Origin: JBFXAF01 sp050178915 | GTDB lineage: Bacteria; Pseudomonadota; Alphaproteobacteria; Rhizobiales; Rhizobiaceae | Direction of reading: 5' to 3' | DNA: 64,000 nucleotides | Assembly: GCA_050178915.1 (NCBI GenBank) | Contig: JBFXFO010000001.1 | Location: 1 to 64,000 of the forward strand | The notes under the pieces: model-generated | The model's database searches: none | The model's input: the letters and a program-made list of their open reading frames with translations, nothing else | Told to the model about the DNA's origin: nothing | In this document: positions 42,567 to 51,189 of the stretch, one piece after another | Position numbering within the stretch: position 1 is the stretch's first letter | How the letters are laid out: every line of letters begins with the position of its first letter | Translations under genes and position numbers: made by a program

Positions 42567-42929
42567 ATGAGCGCCGGCGGCGGGCCGAAGAAGGCCGAAA
42601 TCACCTTTGCCGACTTCGACAAGGTCGACATTCGCGCCGGCACGATCGTGTCGGCCGAACCGTTTCCGGAAGCGCGCAAGCCGGCGATCAAGCTGGTCAT
42701 CGACTTCGGGCCGGAGATCGGCCTGAAGAAATCGTCGGCGCAGATCACGAAATACTATGCGCCGGAAACGCTGCCGGGCCGGCAGGTGATGGCGGTGGTG
42801 AATTTCCCGCCGCGCCAGATCGGCAAGTTCATGTCCGAGGTGCTGACGCTCGGCATGCCCGACGAGGAAGGCGCGGTGGTGCTGACCGCGATCGAGCGGC
42901 CGGTGCCGAACGGTGGACGGCTGTTCTAG
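42567..42929 (+). CDS. tRNA-binding domain protein (CsaA-like)
   Basis: A 120-aa stand-alone tRNA-binding OB-fold (EMAP-II/CsaA type). Signature ITFADFDKVDIRAGTIVSAEP, then AIKLVIDFGPEIGLKKSSAQI and MAVVNFPPRQIGKFMSEVL. The family includes secretion chaperone CsaA and C-terminal domains of methionyl-tRNA synthetase. The function here is uncertain. It starts 10 bp after the ybjN-like stop, so the genes are likely co-transcribed. Confidence 0.93.
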   Translation: MSAGGGPKKAEITFADFDKVDIRAGTIVSAEPFPEARKPAIKLVIDFGPEIGLKKSSAQITKYYAPETLPGRQVMAVVNFPPRQIGKFMSEVLTLGMPDEEGAVVLTAIERPVPNGGRLF

Positions 42930-43046
42930 GGCCAATGGCTGCCCAGGTGTGGCGGCCGTCCTCGACTTCGGTACCGCCTGACCTGGACCTCCAAAACGAA
43001 AGGGCGGCCGAAGCCGCCCTCCCGCCACGCGGAGACCTTGGGAGGA

Positions 43047-43649
43047 TCAGGCCGCCTTGGACTGTGCCGCGGCGTCGGAGTCGCGCGCCGTCTTCAGCGC
43101 ATGCGCCCACCAGGAGAGCTGATCGAGCATGGCGGTCGCGCCTTCGGCCAGATGCGTCTTCTCCGCCAGCGGCTCGTTCTTCGTCAGCGCGCCAATGAAG
43201 TCGGCGCCGGCGATGTGAACGCCCGCCCGCGTCGGGGCCATCTGCAGCTCGACCGCGATGTTGCGCAGGTGCTCGACGGCGCGTGCCGCGCCCAGAACGC
43301 CGTAGCCGACGAAGGCGGCCGGCTTCTTGTTCCACTCGCCATAGGCATAATCGAGCGCGTTCTTGAGCACCGCGGTCGGCGCGCGGTTGTATTCGGCCGC
43401 CACGAAGATGTACCCGTCATAGGAGGCGACGGTCTTCTGCCACTTCTGCGCCACCTCGTTCTTCGACGGCGCCCAGGCCGGCGAGATCGGCTCGTCGAAG
43501 AAGGGCAGCGGGTAGTCCTTCAGGTCGACGATCTCGAAATCGAGGTCGGTGCGGGCCTTGGCGATGTCGGCGATCCACTGCGTGGCCTTGTCGGCGAAGC
43601 GATTCGGACGGATCGAGCCGATCACGATCGCGATCTTCGGTTTGGACAT
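43047..43649 (-). CDS. NADPH-dependent FMN reductase-family protein
   Basis: A 200-aa flavodoxin-fold protein. It has IGSIRPNRFADK (residues 10-21, phosphate-binding loop of FMN) and DGYIFVAAEYNRAPTAVLKNALD (flavin-contacting region). It may reduce quinones, azo compounds or flavin. It is divergently transcribed from an HxlR regulator, with operator-like palindromes between, so it is the likely regulated gene. Confidence 0.92.
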   Translation of the reverse strand: MSKPKIAIVIGSIRPNRFADKATQWIADIAKARTDLDFEIVDLKDYPLPFFDEPISPAWAPSKNEVAQKWQKTVASYDGYIFVAAEYNRAPTAVLKNALDYAYGEWNKKPAAFVGYGVLGAARAVEHLRNIAVELQMAPTRAGVHIAGADFIGALTKNEPLAEKTHLAEGATAMLDQLSWWAHALKTARDSDAAAQSKAA

Positions 43650-43678
43650 GGTGCTTCCTTTCGGTGTCTCTGGTACTA

Positions 43679-43744
43679 TTGGTGCTTAGGTCACCAAGAA
43701 ACTGTTGGTATCTGAACGATACCGACACCATATTGGATACCAAT
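43679..43744. promoter_or_regulatory. Operator-like palindromes between the FMN reductase and HxlR genes
   Basis: Three inverted repeats crowd the divergent promoter: TTGGTG-N7-CACCAA (43679-43697), TTGGTATC-N5-GATACCGA (43705-43725) and ATTGGATACCAAT (43732-43744), the last touching the HxlR start codon. They share GGTA/GGTG..ACC cores, as for an HxlR dimer. Confidence 0.6.
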
Positions 43745-44144
43745 GGGAGCCACGCAAGGAGGCACTTTCTTGAAACCGGGTCACCCGCATGCAACCGAAG
43801 ACTGCCGGGCCGTCAGCGCCGTGCTGCAGCGCGTGGGCGACAAATGGACGATCCTCGTCGTGCAGCGGCTAGGGCACGGCCCGCGCCGCTTCAACGAGCT
43901 GCGTCAGGACGTCGGCGGCATTTCGCAGAAGATGCTGACGACGACACTGCGCAGCCTCGAGCGCGACGGCTTCGTCACCCGCACCGTCTTCCCGACCATC
44001 CCGCCGCGCGTCGACTACGAACTGACCGATCTCGGGCGCGAACTGCTGGTGCCGGTGCATGCTCTGGGCGAATGGGCGCGCACCAACATCGACCGTATCT
44101 ATGCGGCGAGAGCGCGCTTCGACGGCGCCATCGCGGCGGAGTGA
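43743..44144 (+). CDS. HxlR-family winged-helix regulator
   Basis: A 133-aa winged-helix protein. DCRAVSAVLQRVGDKWTILVV and LRQDVGGISQKMLTTTLRSLERDGFV (recognition helix) are diagnostic of HxlR. The Cys in TEDCRAV lies where redox- or electrophile-sensing HxlR proteins carry their sensing cysteine, so it may respond to quinones or aldehydes. It is divergent from the FMN reductase, and operators between the two genes support coupled control. Confidence 0.92.
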   Translation: MGATQGGTFLKPGHPHATEDCRAVSAVLQRVGDKWTILVVQRLGHGPRRFNELRQDVGGISQKMLTTTLRSLERDGFVTRTVFPTIPPRVDYELTDLGRELLVPVHALGEWARTNIDRIYAARARFDGAIAAE

Positions 44145-44172
44145 TTTTTGCCAGCGGCGTCATCCCGGCCCA

Positions 44173-44394
44173 GCCCCTCTCTTGCGATTTCTAACGCTTA
44201 GCTACGCTAAGACGTTGAAATCGCTTTCTCCCCCGCAAGGGGGAGATAAGGGCGCTATGCCGTTACGCTACGGCCTATCGCTACTTCGAGACTAAGGCGG
44301 AGTGGTCAATGCAGCGGTATCTCCCCCCTTGCGGGGGAGAAAGCGATTTCGGCATCTTGGCAACGCCAAGTTCCAGAAATCGCAAGAGAGGGGC
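44173..44394. repeat. Long inverted-repeat intergenic element (MITE/REP-like)
   Basis: The left arm (44173-44248) and the right arm (44318-44394) are about 76 bp each, imperfectly complementary, and separated by about 69 bp. Each arm has CCCCTCTCTTGCGATTTCT at the outer side and a CTCCCCCGCAAGGGGGAG-type inner palindrome. The element lies between convergent genes (HxlR regulator and thioesterase). Its left arm is shared with 17470-17535. No transposase is present. Confidence 0.85.
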
Positions 44395-44416
44395 TTACTG
44401 GAGAGCCGCGACCAAA

Positions 44417-44806
44417 TCAGGCGGGCGGGATGGGGGTCGGCCGCCCGGTGGCGTCAAGCGCCACCATGATGAAGTCGGCGTCGGTGACGCGCTCCATGAC
44501 ATGCGACAGGTAGCGCTGCGCCCAGGCTTCCACCTTCAAGGTCATCGAGGTACGCCCGACGCGCGTCACGTCGGTGTAGATGCACAGCGTGTCGCCGATC
44601 TTCATCGGCTTGGCGAAGGACATCTCCTTGACCGCCGCCGTCACCACGCGGCCGCGCGCCCGTTCCGCCGCGCGGATGCCGCAGGCCAGGTCCATCTGCG
44701 CCATCACCCAGCCGCCGAAAATGTCGTTGGCGGCGTTGGCGTCGGACGGCATGGCGAGCGTGCGCAGCGTCAGTTCGCCGGTCGGCTTTTCGGTGGGCTC
44801 GGACAT
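44417..44806 (-). CDS. YciA-like acyl-CoA thioesterase
   Basis: A 129-aa hot-dog-fold protein. The catalytic-region ANAANDIFGGWVMAQMDL includes the family NAND-x-FGG motif with the Asn/Asp active residues, and VTAAVKEMSFAKPMKIGDTL follows. YciA-type enzymes hydrolyse short to long acyl-CoAs. It is convergent with the HxlR gene. Confidence 0.93.
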   Translation of the reverse strand: MSEPTEKPTGELTLRTLAMPSDANAANDIFGGWVMAQMDLACGIRAAERARGRVVTAAVKEMSFAKPMKIGDTLCIYTDVTRVGRTSMTLKVEAWAQRYLSHVMERVTDADFIMVALDATGRPTPIPPA

Positions 44807-44958
44807 GGTTCTGGCGCTCCGCTCTCTCCCGCTTGGCTAGCGGCGCGCCAAAGCCTCGTCAACGCCGCGCGTGGCGGTCGCTTTTTTCACAGCCGATGCC
44901 GGAAGGGCATGGTGACGCCGCCCCTGCCGTGCCGTTAGCTTCCGGCACCGGGGCGTTC

Positions 44959-46581
44959 ATGCGCATGCAGACATATGATTTCATCATCGTCGGCTCGGGC
45001 TCGGCGGGTTCGGTGGTCGCCGAACGCCTGTCGGCCGGGGGACGCTTTTCCGTGCTGGTGCTGGAAGCCGGCGGCAGCGACATGCGCTTTTACGTGCATA
45101 TGCCGCTTGGCTACGGCAAGACCTTCTACGATCCCGCCGTCAACTGGAACTACCGCACCGAGCCGGACCCCGGTCTGGCGGGCAACGCCGACCACTGGCC
45201 GCGCGGCAGACTGCTCGGCGGTTCGTCGTCCATCAACGCCATGGTGTGGATCCGCGGCGCGCGCGAGGACTTCGACGACTGGCAGGCCGCCGGCAATCCG
45301 GGCTGGGGCTATGACGACGTGCTGCCGATCTTCAAGCAGATCGAGGACAACGAGGCCGGCGCCGACCGGTGGCGCGCCACCGGCGGGCCGATCCACATCG
45401 CCGACAACCGCGCCCGCGTGCACCCGCTGACAAAGCTTTTCGTGAAAGCCGGGGAGGAACTCGGCCTGGCGGAGAACCACGACTTCAACGGCGCCAGCCA
45501 GGACGGCATCGGCATCTACCAGACCAACATCTCCAATGGCCGCCGCGTGTCTGCCGCGCGCGCCTTCCTGCGTCCGGCAATGAAGCGGTCGAACGTCCGC
45601 GTCGTGACCAAGGCGCTCGTTACCCGCATCCTGTTTGAAGGCGCGCGAGCCGTCGGCGTCGAATACCGTCGCAACGGCGCCGTCGAGCAGGCACGCGCCG
45701 GGCGCGAAGTCATCCTGTCGGCCGGGTCGATCAACACCCCGCAGCTGCTCGAACTTTCAGGCGTGGGCGACCCGGCCATCCTTTCCGGCCTCGGCATTCC
45801 GGTCGTGCACGCCAACGCCAATGTCGGCGAACACCTGCAGGACCATGTCGGGATCAACTACACCTACAGAGCGCGCGTCCCGACCCTGAACCAGCGGCTG
45901 CGCCCGTGGTGGGGCAAGCTGCTGGTCGGCATGCAGTGGATGTTCCTGCGCAGCGGTCCGCTGTCGATGAGCATCAACCATGGCGGCGGCTTCTTCCGCA
46001 CCGACGCTGCGCATGCGCGCGCCAACATGCAGCTCTATTTCCAGGCCTTCTCGACGGTCATCCCGAAGACCGGCGAACGCCCGATCCTCTCGCCCGACCC
46101 CTTCGCCGGCTTCTCGCTCGGTCTCTCCAACTGCCGCCCCACCAGCCGCGGCTCGATCCACATCAAGGCCAACGATCCGGCCGCCTATCCGAAGATCGTG
46201 CCCAACGCCTATTCGACCGGTTCCGACGTGCAGGAGATGCTCGGCGCGGTGAAATTCCTGCGCCGGCTCGCGGCGACAAAAGCACTCTCGACGGTGATCG
46301 AGGAAGAGGTGCTGCCCGGCCCGAAGGTGCTGACCGACGAGCAGATGATCGACGATTTCCGCCGCCGCAGCGGCACCGTCTACCACCCGTGCTCGACGGC
46401 CCGCATGGGGTCCGACGCGGCGAATTCGGTGGTCGATCCGCGCCTGCGCGTGCACGGAATTGCGGGCCTGCGCGTCATCGACGCGTCGATCTTCCCCGGC
46501 AACATCACCGGCAACACCAACGCCGCCTCGATAATGACGGGCTGGAAGGGCGCCGAGATGGTGCTGGAGGACAACAAGTGA
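44959..46581 (+). CDS. GMC-family FAD oxidoreductase (choline-dehydrogenase-like)
   Basis: A 540-aa flavoprotein. The FAD-binding GSGSAGS begins at residue 12, and PRGRLLGGSSSINAMVWIRG and the C-terminal YHPCSTARMGSDA (H476) and NITGNTNAAS complete the GMC pattern. The active pair is His and Asn as in choline dehydrogenase and related alcohol oxidases. The substrate is unknown. Another Met (44965) is possible as start. It overlaps the next gene (GTGA). Confidence 0.93.
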   Translation: MRMQTYDFIIVGSGSAGSVVAERLSAGGRFSVLVLEAGGSDMRFYVHMPLGYGKTFYDPAVNWNYRTEPDPGLAGNADHWPRGRLLGGSSSINAMVWIRGAREDFDDWQAAGNPGWGYDDVLPIFKQIEDNEAGADRWRATGGPIHIADNRARVHPLTKLFVKAGEELGLAENHDFNGASQDGIGIYQTNISNGRRVSAARAFLRPAMKRSNVRVVTKALVTRILFEGARAVGVEYRRNGAVEQARAGREVILSAGSINTPQLLELSGVGDPAILSGLGIPVVHANANVGEHLQDHVGINYTYRARVPTLNQRLRPWWGKLLVGMQWMFLRSGPLSMSINHGGGFFRTDAAHARANMQLYFQAFSTVIPKTGERPILSPDPFAGFSLGLSNCRPTSRGSIHIKANDPAAYPKIVPNAYSTGSDVQEMLGAVKFLRRLAATKALSTVIEEEVLPGPKVLTDEQMIDDFRRRSGTVYHPCSTARMGSDAANSVVDPRLRVHGIAGLRVIDASIFPGNITGNTNAASIMTGWKGAEMVLEDNK

Positions 46582-46994
46582 CAAACGCTACGCCGGGCGG
46601 CCGCAGTCGTCGGAAGCCGGGAGCGACGACGCGGGCGAGGTCCCTTCGGCACGGCGACAACATGGCAGAAGCCCTTCTTTGGGAGGAGTTGAAGGACCGG
46701 AAGCTTGGCGGCCTCAAATTTGTCCGCCAGTTCCCGGTGGGTCCCTACTTCGCCGATTTCTGTTGCCGTAGCCATAAGCTGGTCATCGAGGTGGACGGCA
46801 GCCAGCACGCCGACAACGCTCGTGACCGGAGCCGCGACGAGTTCTTCAGGCAACAGGGTTTCTCGACAATTCGGTTCTGGAACACCGATATTTTCAAGCA
46901 GCTCACGTCGGTTTGCGAAACGATATTGGCCGCTCTCGACGGTCGTTTGGCTGAAAGCGTGGTCGCGTCAGACCTGCGCTACCTGAAAGCCTGA
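46578..46994 (+). CDS. DUF559 (Vsr-like endonuclease-fold) protein
   Basis: A 138-aa protein of the DUF559 family: NMAEALLWEELKDRKLGGLKFVRQ, VGPYFADFCCRSHKLVIEVDGSQHADN (acidic/His nuclease-like core) and GFSTIRFWNTDIF. The fold resembles very-short-patch-repair endonucleases, and the function of most members is unproven. It uses GTG 46578, four bases into the GMC stop (GTGA), implying coupled translation, which is odd for unrelated functions. Confidence 0.85.
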   Translation: MTNATPGGRSRRKPGATTRARSLRHGDNMAEALLWEELKDRKLGGLKFVRQFPVGPYFADFCCRSHKLVIEVDGSQHADNARDRSRDEFFRQQGFSTIRFWNTDIFKQLTSVCETILAALDGRLAESVVASDLRYLKA

Positions 46995-47005
46995 CCATGC
47001 CTGAT

Positions 47006-47155
47006 CACCCCCTCACCGCCTCGCTTCGCTCGGCACCTCTCCCCCACGGCGTGAGGGCGAGGAACCCAAGCTGGAGCAGGGACGCCGCGGCAGTGGTTCC
47101 TCTCCCCCGGGCAGGGGGAGAGGTGGCGCCGCGAAGCGGCGGCGGTGAGGGGGTG
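47006..47155. repeat. Composite palindromic intergenic repeat (REP-like)
   Basis: The left end CACCCCCTCACCGCC..CACCTCTCCCCC and the right end GGGGGAGAGGTGGCG..GGCGGTGAGGGGGTG are complementary over about 40 bp, with a spacer of about 68 bp that includes CTCTCCCCC. It lies between the DUF559 gene and a dehydratase gene. It belongs to the same broad repeat class as 20563-20689. Confidence 0.85.
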
Positions 47156-47181
47156 CTTTCAAACCAACCAAGGAGCCAGTC

Positions 47182-48411
47182 ATGAAGATCACCGACGTGA
47201 AGACCTTCGTGGTCGGCAATCCGCCGCCCGGCATCGGCGGCAAGTATTTCATCTTCGTGCGCCTCACCACCGACTCGAACGTGGTGGGCTATGGCGAGGC
47301 CTACAACGCCACCTTCGGCCCGCATGTCACCGCGAAGATGATCGAGGACTGCGCCGAGCGCTACCTCATCGGCCAGGACCCGCACGACATCGAGACGTTC
47401 TTCCGCCGCGCCTATTCGTCGGGCTTCACGCAGCGCCCTGACATTTCGATGATGGGATGTGTGTCGGCGCTCGAAATGGCCTGCCTCGACATCGTCGGCA
47501 AGGAAGCCAACAAGCCGGTCTACAAGCTGCTCGGCGGGCAGGTGCACGAGACGCTGCGCTCCTACACCTACCTCTACCCGCACGAGGGCAGCGTCCACAC
47601 CGAGGATGTGGGGCCGAAGAACGTCTACAACGATCCCGATCTCGCGGCCGAATGTGCGCTGCTCTACGTGCAGCAGGGCTTCAACGCCGTGAAGCTCGAC
47701 CCGGCCGGACCCTACACGGCTTTCGACGGTCACCAGCCGCGCCTGATCGACATCGACCTCTCGGCCCGCATGGTGAAGGCGATACGCGAGGCGGTCGGCA
47801 CAAAAGCTGACATCCTGTTCGGCACGCACGGGCAGTTCACCGCATCCGGCGCGCTGCGCATGGCGCGGGCCATCGAGCCCTACGATCCGCTCTGGTTCGA
47901 GGAGCCGGTGCCGCCCGACATGCCGGAGGTGATGGCGCAGGTGGCGCGCGGCACCTCGATCCCGATCGCGACGGGCGAGCGGCTGGCGACGAAATGGGAA
48001 TTTGCGCGCGTTATCGAACAGCGTGCCGCCAGCATCCTGCAGCCCGATCTCGGCCGCTCAGGCGGCATTCTGGAGACCAAGAAGATCGCGGCGATGGCCG
48101 AGGCCTATCACATCCAGATCGCGCCGCACTGCTATTGCGGGCCGATCGTCGGCGCCGCCAACATCCAGCTGGCGGTGACGCTGCCGAACTTCCTCATCCT
48201 CGAATCGCTGAAGCAGTGGGACGGCTTCCACGCGACGCTGCTGAAGCAGAAGATCGAGTGGCAGGACGGCCATGTCATTCCCTCGAAGGAGCCCGGCCTC
48301 GGCGTCGAGCTGAACGAGGCAGTGGCGGAGGCACATCCCTATGATGGCAAGGCGCTGCACCTGCACATGGCGCCGGACCCGCTGATGCCGGCGCCGGGGA
48401 ATGCCGGGTGA
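47182..48411 (+). CDS. Mandelate racemase/muconate-lactonizing-type sugar-acid dehydratase
   Basis: A 409-aa enolase-superfamily enzyme. K171 lies in VKLDPAGP. Acid-metal residues are D210 (DILFGTHG), E240 (FEEPVPP) and E266 (TGERLATK). H316 in APHCYCGP and H216 are likely acid/base groups, as in mannonate- and related dehydratases. It probably removes water from an aldonate or similar sugar acid. The exact substrate cannot be inferred. A short lipoprotein gene overlaps its stop. Confidence 0.9.
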   Translation: MKITDVKTFVVGNPPPGIGGKYFIFVRLTTDSNVVGYGEAYNATFGPHVTAKMIEDCAERYLIGQDPHDIETFFRRAYSSGFTQRPDISMMGCVSALEMACLDIVGKEANKPVYKLLGGQVHETLRSYTYLYPHEGSVHTEDVGPKNVYNDPDLAAECALLYVQQGFNAVKLDPAGPYTAFDGHQPRLIDIDLSARMVKAIREAVGTKADILFGTHGQFTASGALRMARAIEPYDPLWFEEPVPPDMPEVMAQVARGTSIPIATGERLATKWEFARVIEQRAASILQPDLGRSGGILETKKIAAMAEAYHIQIAPHCYCGPIVGAANIQLAVTLPNFLILESLKQWDGFHATLLKQKIEWQDGHVIPSKEPGLGVELNEAVAEAHPYDGKALHLHMAPDPLMPAPGNAG

Positions 48412-48533
48412 GGCTGGCGGCGCTGCTTGCGCTCGTCGTTGCGCTGGCGCTGCCCGGCTGCGCCGGACGCGAACGCCGGCACAAATGCGTGGAGCTGCCG
48501 AACGGCCTGGTGGAGTGCAACGAGGCGCGTTAG
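48408..48533 (+). CDS. 41-residue lipoprotein overlapping the dehydratase
   Basis: GTG at 48408 starts a reading frame coupled to the dehydratase stop (GTGA). The product is a signal peptide with lipobox LPGC (C18) and a tiny mature part containing two more cysteines (HKCVELPNGLVECNEAR). Third positions are GC-rich, as in a real gene. The function is unknown. Confidence 0.65.
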   Translation: MRLAALLALVVALALPGCAGRERRHKCVELPNGLVECNEAR

Positions 48534-48557
48534 CCGCTCGCCGGCGGGAGCGGGCGG

Positions 48558-50222
48558 TCAGGGAAACGCCGCCCTGATCCCCGGCGCCATCACGTCCTTG
48601 GGGTCGAGCTCGCGGCGGATCGCTTCCATCAGCTTGATCTCCAGCGGCCCGTTGGCGCGCGCCACCCACGCTGCGTGGTCCGCGCCGACGCCGTGGTGGT
48701 GGCTGACCGTCCCGCCATGCTCCACCATGGCATCGGTCGCTGCCTGCTTGATCGTGCGCCACTGTTCGAGAGCATCGTCGGCGCGCGGAAAGATCGCGGT
48801 GAAGTAGAGGCAGGCGCCCTCGATGTAGGAGTGGCTGAGGTGGCAGAACACTGCCGGCCGGCCCTTGCCCGGCAGCGTGGCGGCAATCGCCCTGGCCAGC
48901 GCCGCGCCGACGGCCGCGTGTACCGTTTCCACCGCCGACCATGGCACCGCCGTCTCGAACGTATCGACGCCGAGCCCCCGCGCCATCAGGCTTTCGCGCA
49001 GGTGCGGACCCTCGAAGCGCCCCTTGCGCCACGACTGTCCCGGCCGGCCGCCGAGGCCGACGGCGCCGTGCCGTGCCAGCACGCGTTTCGCCGTCGCATA
49101 GGCGTAGGCCGTTCCCTGGTTCGCTCCCTCGTAGCCGGCGATCAGCAGGGCCGCCCGTTTCGGCGCGCCCTTCACCTTGAGCAGCATCCGTTCGAGCGAG
49201 CCGGGCCGGTCGAGCCCCGCACGCGCCAGCCGGTAGCCGCCGAGGAAATCCGTCTCGGCCTCGTCGGAGACGCGCAGCATGGCAAGCGCGTGCCCCTGCT
49301 GCGCCAGTTCGCGCACGGCCGCCGCCGCGTCGGCGAAGGAGGGCAGCAGCCAGGCACGGTCCTCGACGTGCTCCGGCCGCGCATGCAGGCGCATGGTCGC
49401 GTCCGTGATGATGCCGAAAGCGCCCTCCGAGCCGATGGCGAGGCCGCCGAGCCAGGGACCGGTCGCAGCGTGCCGGAAGCGCTCGGTCGACCACAGGCCG
49501 GACGGCGTCGCAATGCGCGCGGAGACGAGATTTTCGCCCACCGGGCCGTAGCGATCGGAGCGCTGGCCCGATCCCGCGGCGGCAAGCGCGCCACCGAGCG
49601 TCACCGCATGGAAGCTCTGCGGCTCGTGTCCGAGCGTCAGCCATTCAGGCTTCAGCGCTGCGTCGAGATCGGCAAGCCGGATGCCCGCCTCGGCCGTCAC
49701 CGTCTGGTCCTGCTTCGACAGTTCAAGCACACGGTTCATGCGCGACAGGTCCAGCGCCACCACAGGCCGGTTGTCACCGGCCGGCGCGCTCAGGCCGCCG
49801 ACGACCGAACTGCCGCCGCCGCGCGGCACGACTCGGAATCCCGACTTCGCCGCCGCCGCGAGCACGGCAGCCGCTTCTGCCGCATTCTCCGGAAACGCCA
49901 CCGCGTCGACTGTTCTCGCGATCCTTCCGGCGCGCCGCTGCAGCTGGTCGGGGTAGCTCTGTCCCAGCGTATGCAGCGCGCGCACCGCGCGGTCGTCGGA
50001 GAACACGCCGTCCGCAAGCGCCGCGGCGAGCGCCGTGCGCATGCGCTGGGTCAGCTTCGACTTCGGCACGCGCGCCGGGTCGAGCGCCACCGGCGGTGTC
50101 GCCGGCAGCCGTTCCAGCCCGAGGCGGGCGGCAAGCCATGCCTCCACCTCCGGCAGGCCGGCGACCGGATCGGGGTGGTCGGGGTCGAGCCAGCCCCACA
50201 GGCGGATGGCTTCCTCGGCCAT
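48558..50222 (-). CDS. AGPS-like FAD-binding oxidoreductase
   Basis: A 554-aa vanillyl-alcohol-oxidase-fold flavoprotein. The FAD pyrophosphate region is PRGGGSSVVGG (about residue 135 on), with GSEGAFGI later. The C-terminal TVSHHHGVGADHA is the HHHG signature of alkyl-dihydroxyacetonephosphate synthase (AGPS), where the His residues bind the phosphate and act in catalysis. AGPS forms the ether bond of ether lipids, and bacterial homologues also act on other substrates. It overlaps the lipid-kinase gene by one base (TGATG), and a glycerol-3-phosphate dehydrogenase gene is upstream. Confidence 0.88.
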   Translation of the reverse strand: MAEEAIRLWGWLDPDHPDPVAGLPEVEAWLAARLGLERLPATPPVALDPARVPKSKLTQRMRTALAAALADGVFSDDRAVRALHTLGQSYPDQLQRRAGRIARTVDAVAFPENAAEAAAVLAAAAKSGFRVVPRGGGSSVVGGLSAPAGDNRPVVALDLSRMNRVLELSKQDQTVTAEAGIRLADLDAALKPEWLTLGHEPQSFHAVTLGGALAAAGSGQRSDRYGPVGENLVSARIATPSGLWSTERFRHAATGPWLGGLAIGSEGAFGIITDATMRLHARPEHVEDRAWLLPSFADAAAAVRELAQQGHALAMLRVSDEAETDFLGGYRLARAGLDRPGSLERMLLKVKGAPKRAALLIAGYEGANQGTAYAYATAKRVLARHGAVGLGGRPGQSWRKGRFEGPHLRESLMARGLGVDTFETAVPWSAVETVHAAVGAALARAIAATLPGKGRPAVFCHLSHSYIEGACLYFTAIFPRADDALEQWRTIKQAATDAMVEHGGTVSHHHGVGADHAAWVARANGPLEIKLMEAIRRELDPKDVMAPGIRAAFP

Positions 50223-51160
50223 CAGCAGCGCACCGTAATCGCACCCGGCACCATGCGGAACGTCGCCGGTATGCGCCCGGGCGACTCGCCGTCGATGTCG
50301 AGCAGGGCGCCATTGGCGATGGGATCGCCGAGCGGCTCGACAACAACGTTGCTGCCGCGCAGGAACGTGCAGGAGGCGAGATTCCGGTGCGCGCCGCTGT
50401 AGACCAGCCGCAGATCCTTCAGCAGGGAAAGCTTCGACCGGCCACGCACGATCACGACCTCGAACAGCCCGTCATCCGTCCTGGCGTCCGGCGCGATCAT
50501 CATGCCGCCGCCGAAGTAGCGGCTGTTGGCGCAGGCGACGAGCGCGATGCTCGCCTCCACCGGCGGCTGATCGTCGACCGTCACACGGACGTTCTGGAAG
50601 CGGTAGCGGATCAGTTCGCGCACCGTGTGCCACAGGAACACCAGCTTGCCCGACATGCGGTCGCTGCTCTTCACCGCGTTGACCGCGCGGTCGGTCGGAC
50701 CGGAGAGGCCGAGACTTCCGATGTTGATGAAATGCCGGCTGGCAAGCGCTCCGTCATCGTCGGTGAAGTCGACGCGGGCGGCATCGAGCGTGCGACCGGC
50801 GCTGCTGGCGATGCGCCCCGCGAGTTCGCCGAGCGTTCCCTTCAGCCCGAGCCCGCGCGCCAGATCGGAGCCGGTGCCGACCGGCAGAATGCCGAGCTGC
50901 GCACCGGCGGCGCCTTCGGCCTTCGCCGCCAGCAACCCGTCCACCGTCTCGCTCACCGTGCCGTCGCCGCCCGCCGCGATCACCAGCCCGGCTCCGTCTT
51001 TCACTAGCATGCAGGCAAGTCGCGCGGCGTCGCCCGGTGCCTGTGTCTCGCGCACGTCGAGGTCGGGAAAATGCGGGGTGAGCGCGGCCTTGATCGCCGG
51101 GAGTTCGCGGCGCATGCGGCCGCCGCCCGCCACAGGATTGACCACCAGCCCGACGGCCAT
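50222..51160 (-). CDS. Diacylglycerol-kinase-like lipid kinase (YegS family)
   Basis: A 312-aa DAGK-catalytic-domain protein. It has VVNPVAGGGR, ATP-site GGDGTVSETVD, VGTGSDLARGLG and GGGMMIAPDARTDDGLFEVV. The family includes diacylglycerol, sphingosine-like and YegS lipid kinases. Sited between GlpD-like and AGPS-like genes, lipid remodelling is likely. The start at 51160 is chosen for family match. Confidence 0.9.
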   Translation of the reverse strand: MAVGLVVNPVAGGGRMRRELPAIKAALTPHFPDLDVRETQAPGDAARLACMLVKDGAGLVIAAGGDGTVSETVDGLLAAKAEGAAGAQLGILPVGTGSDLARGLGLKGTLGELAGRIASSAGRTLDAARVDFTDDDGALASRHFINIGSLGLSGPTDRAVNAVKSSDRMSGKLVFLWHTVRELIRYRFQNVRVTVDDQPPVEASIALVACANSRYFGGGMMIAPDARTDDGLFEVVIVRGRSKLSLLKDLRLVYSGAHRNLASCTFLRGSNVVVEPLGDPIANGALLDIDGESPGRIPATFRMVPGAITVRC

Positions 51161-51189
51161 GCGTGCCCTCCCCACGAGCCGCTGCTCAG

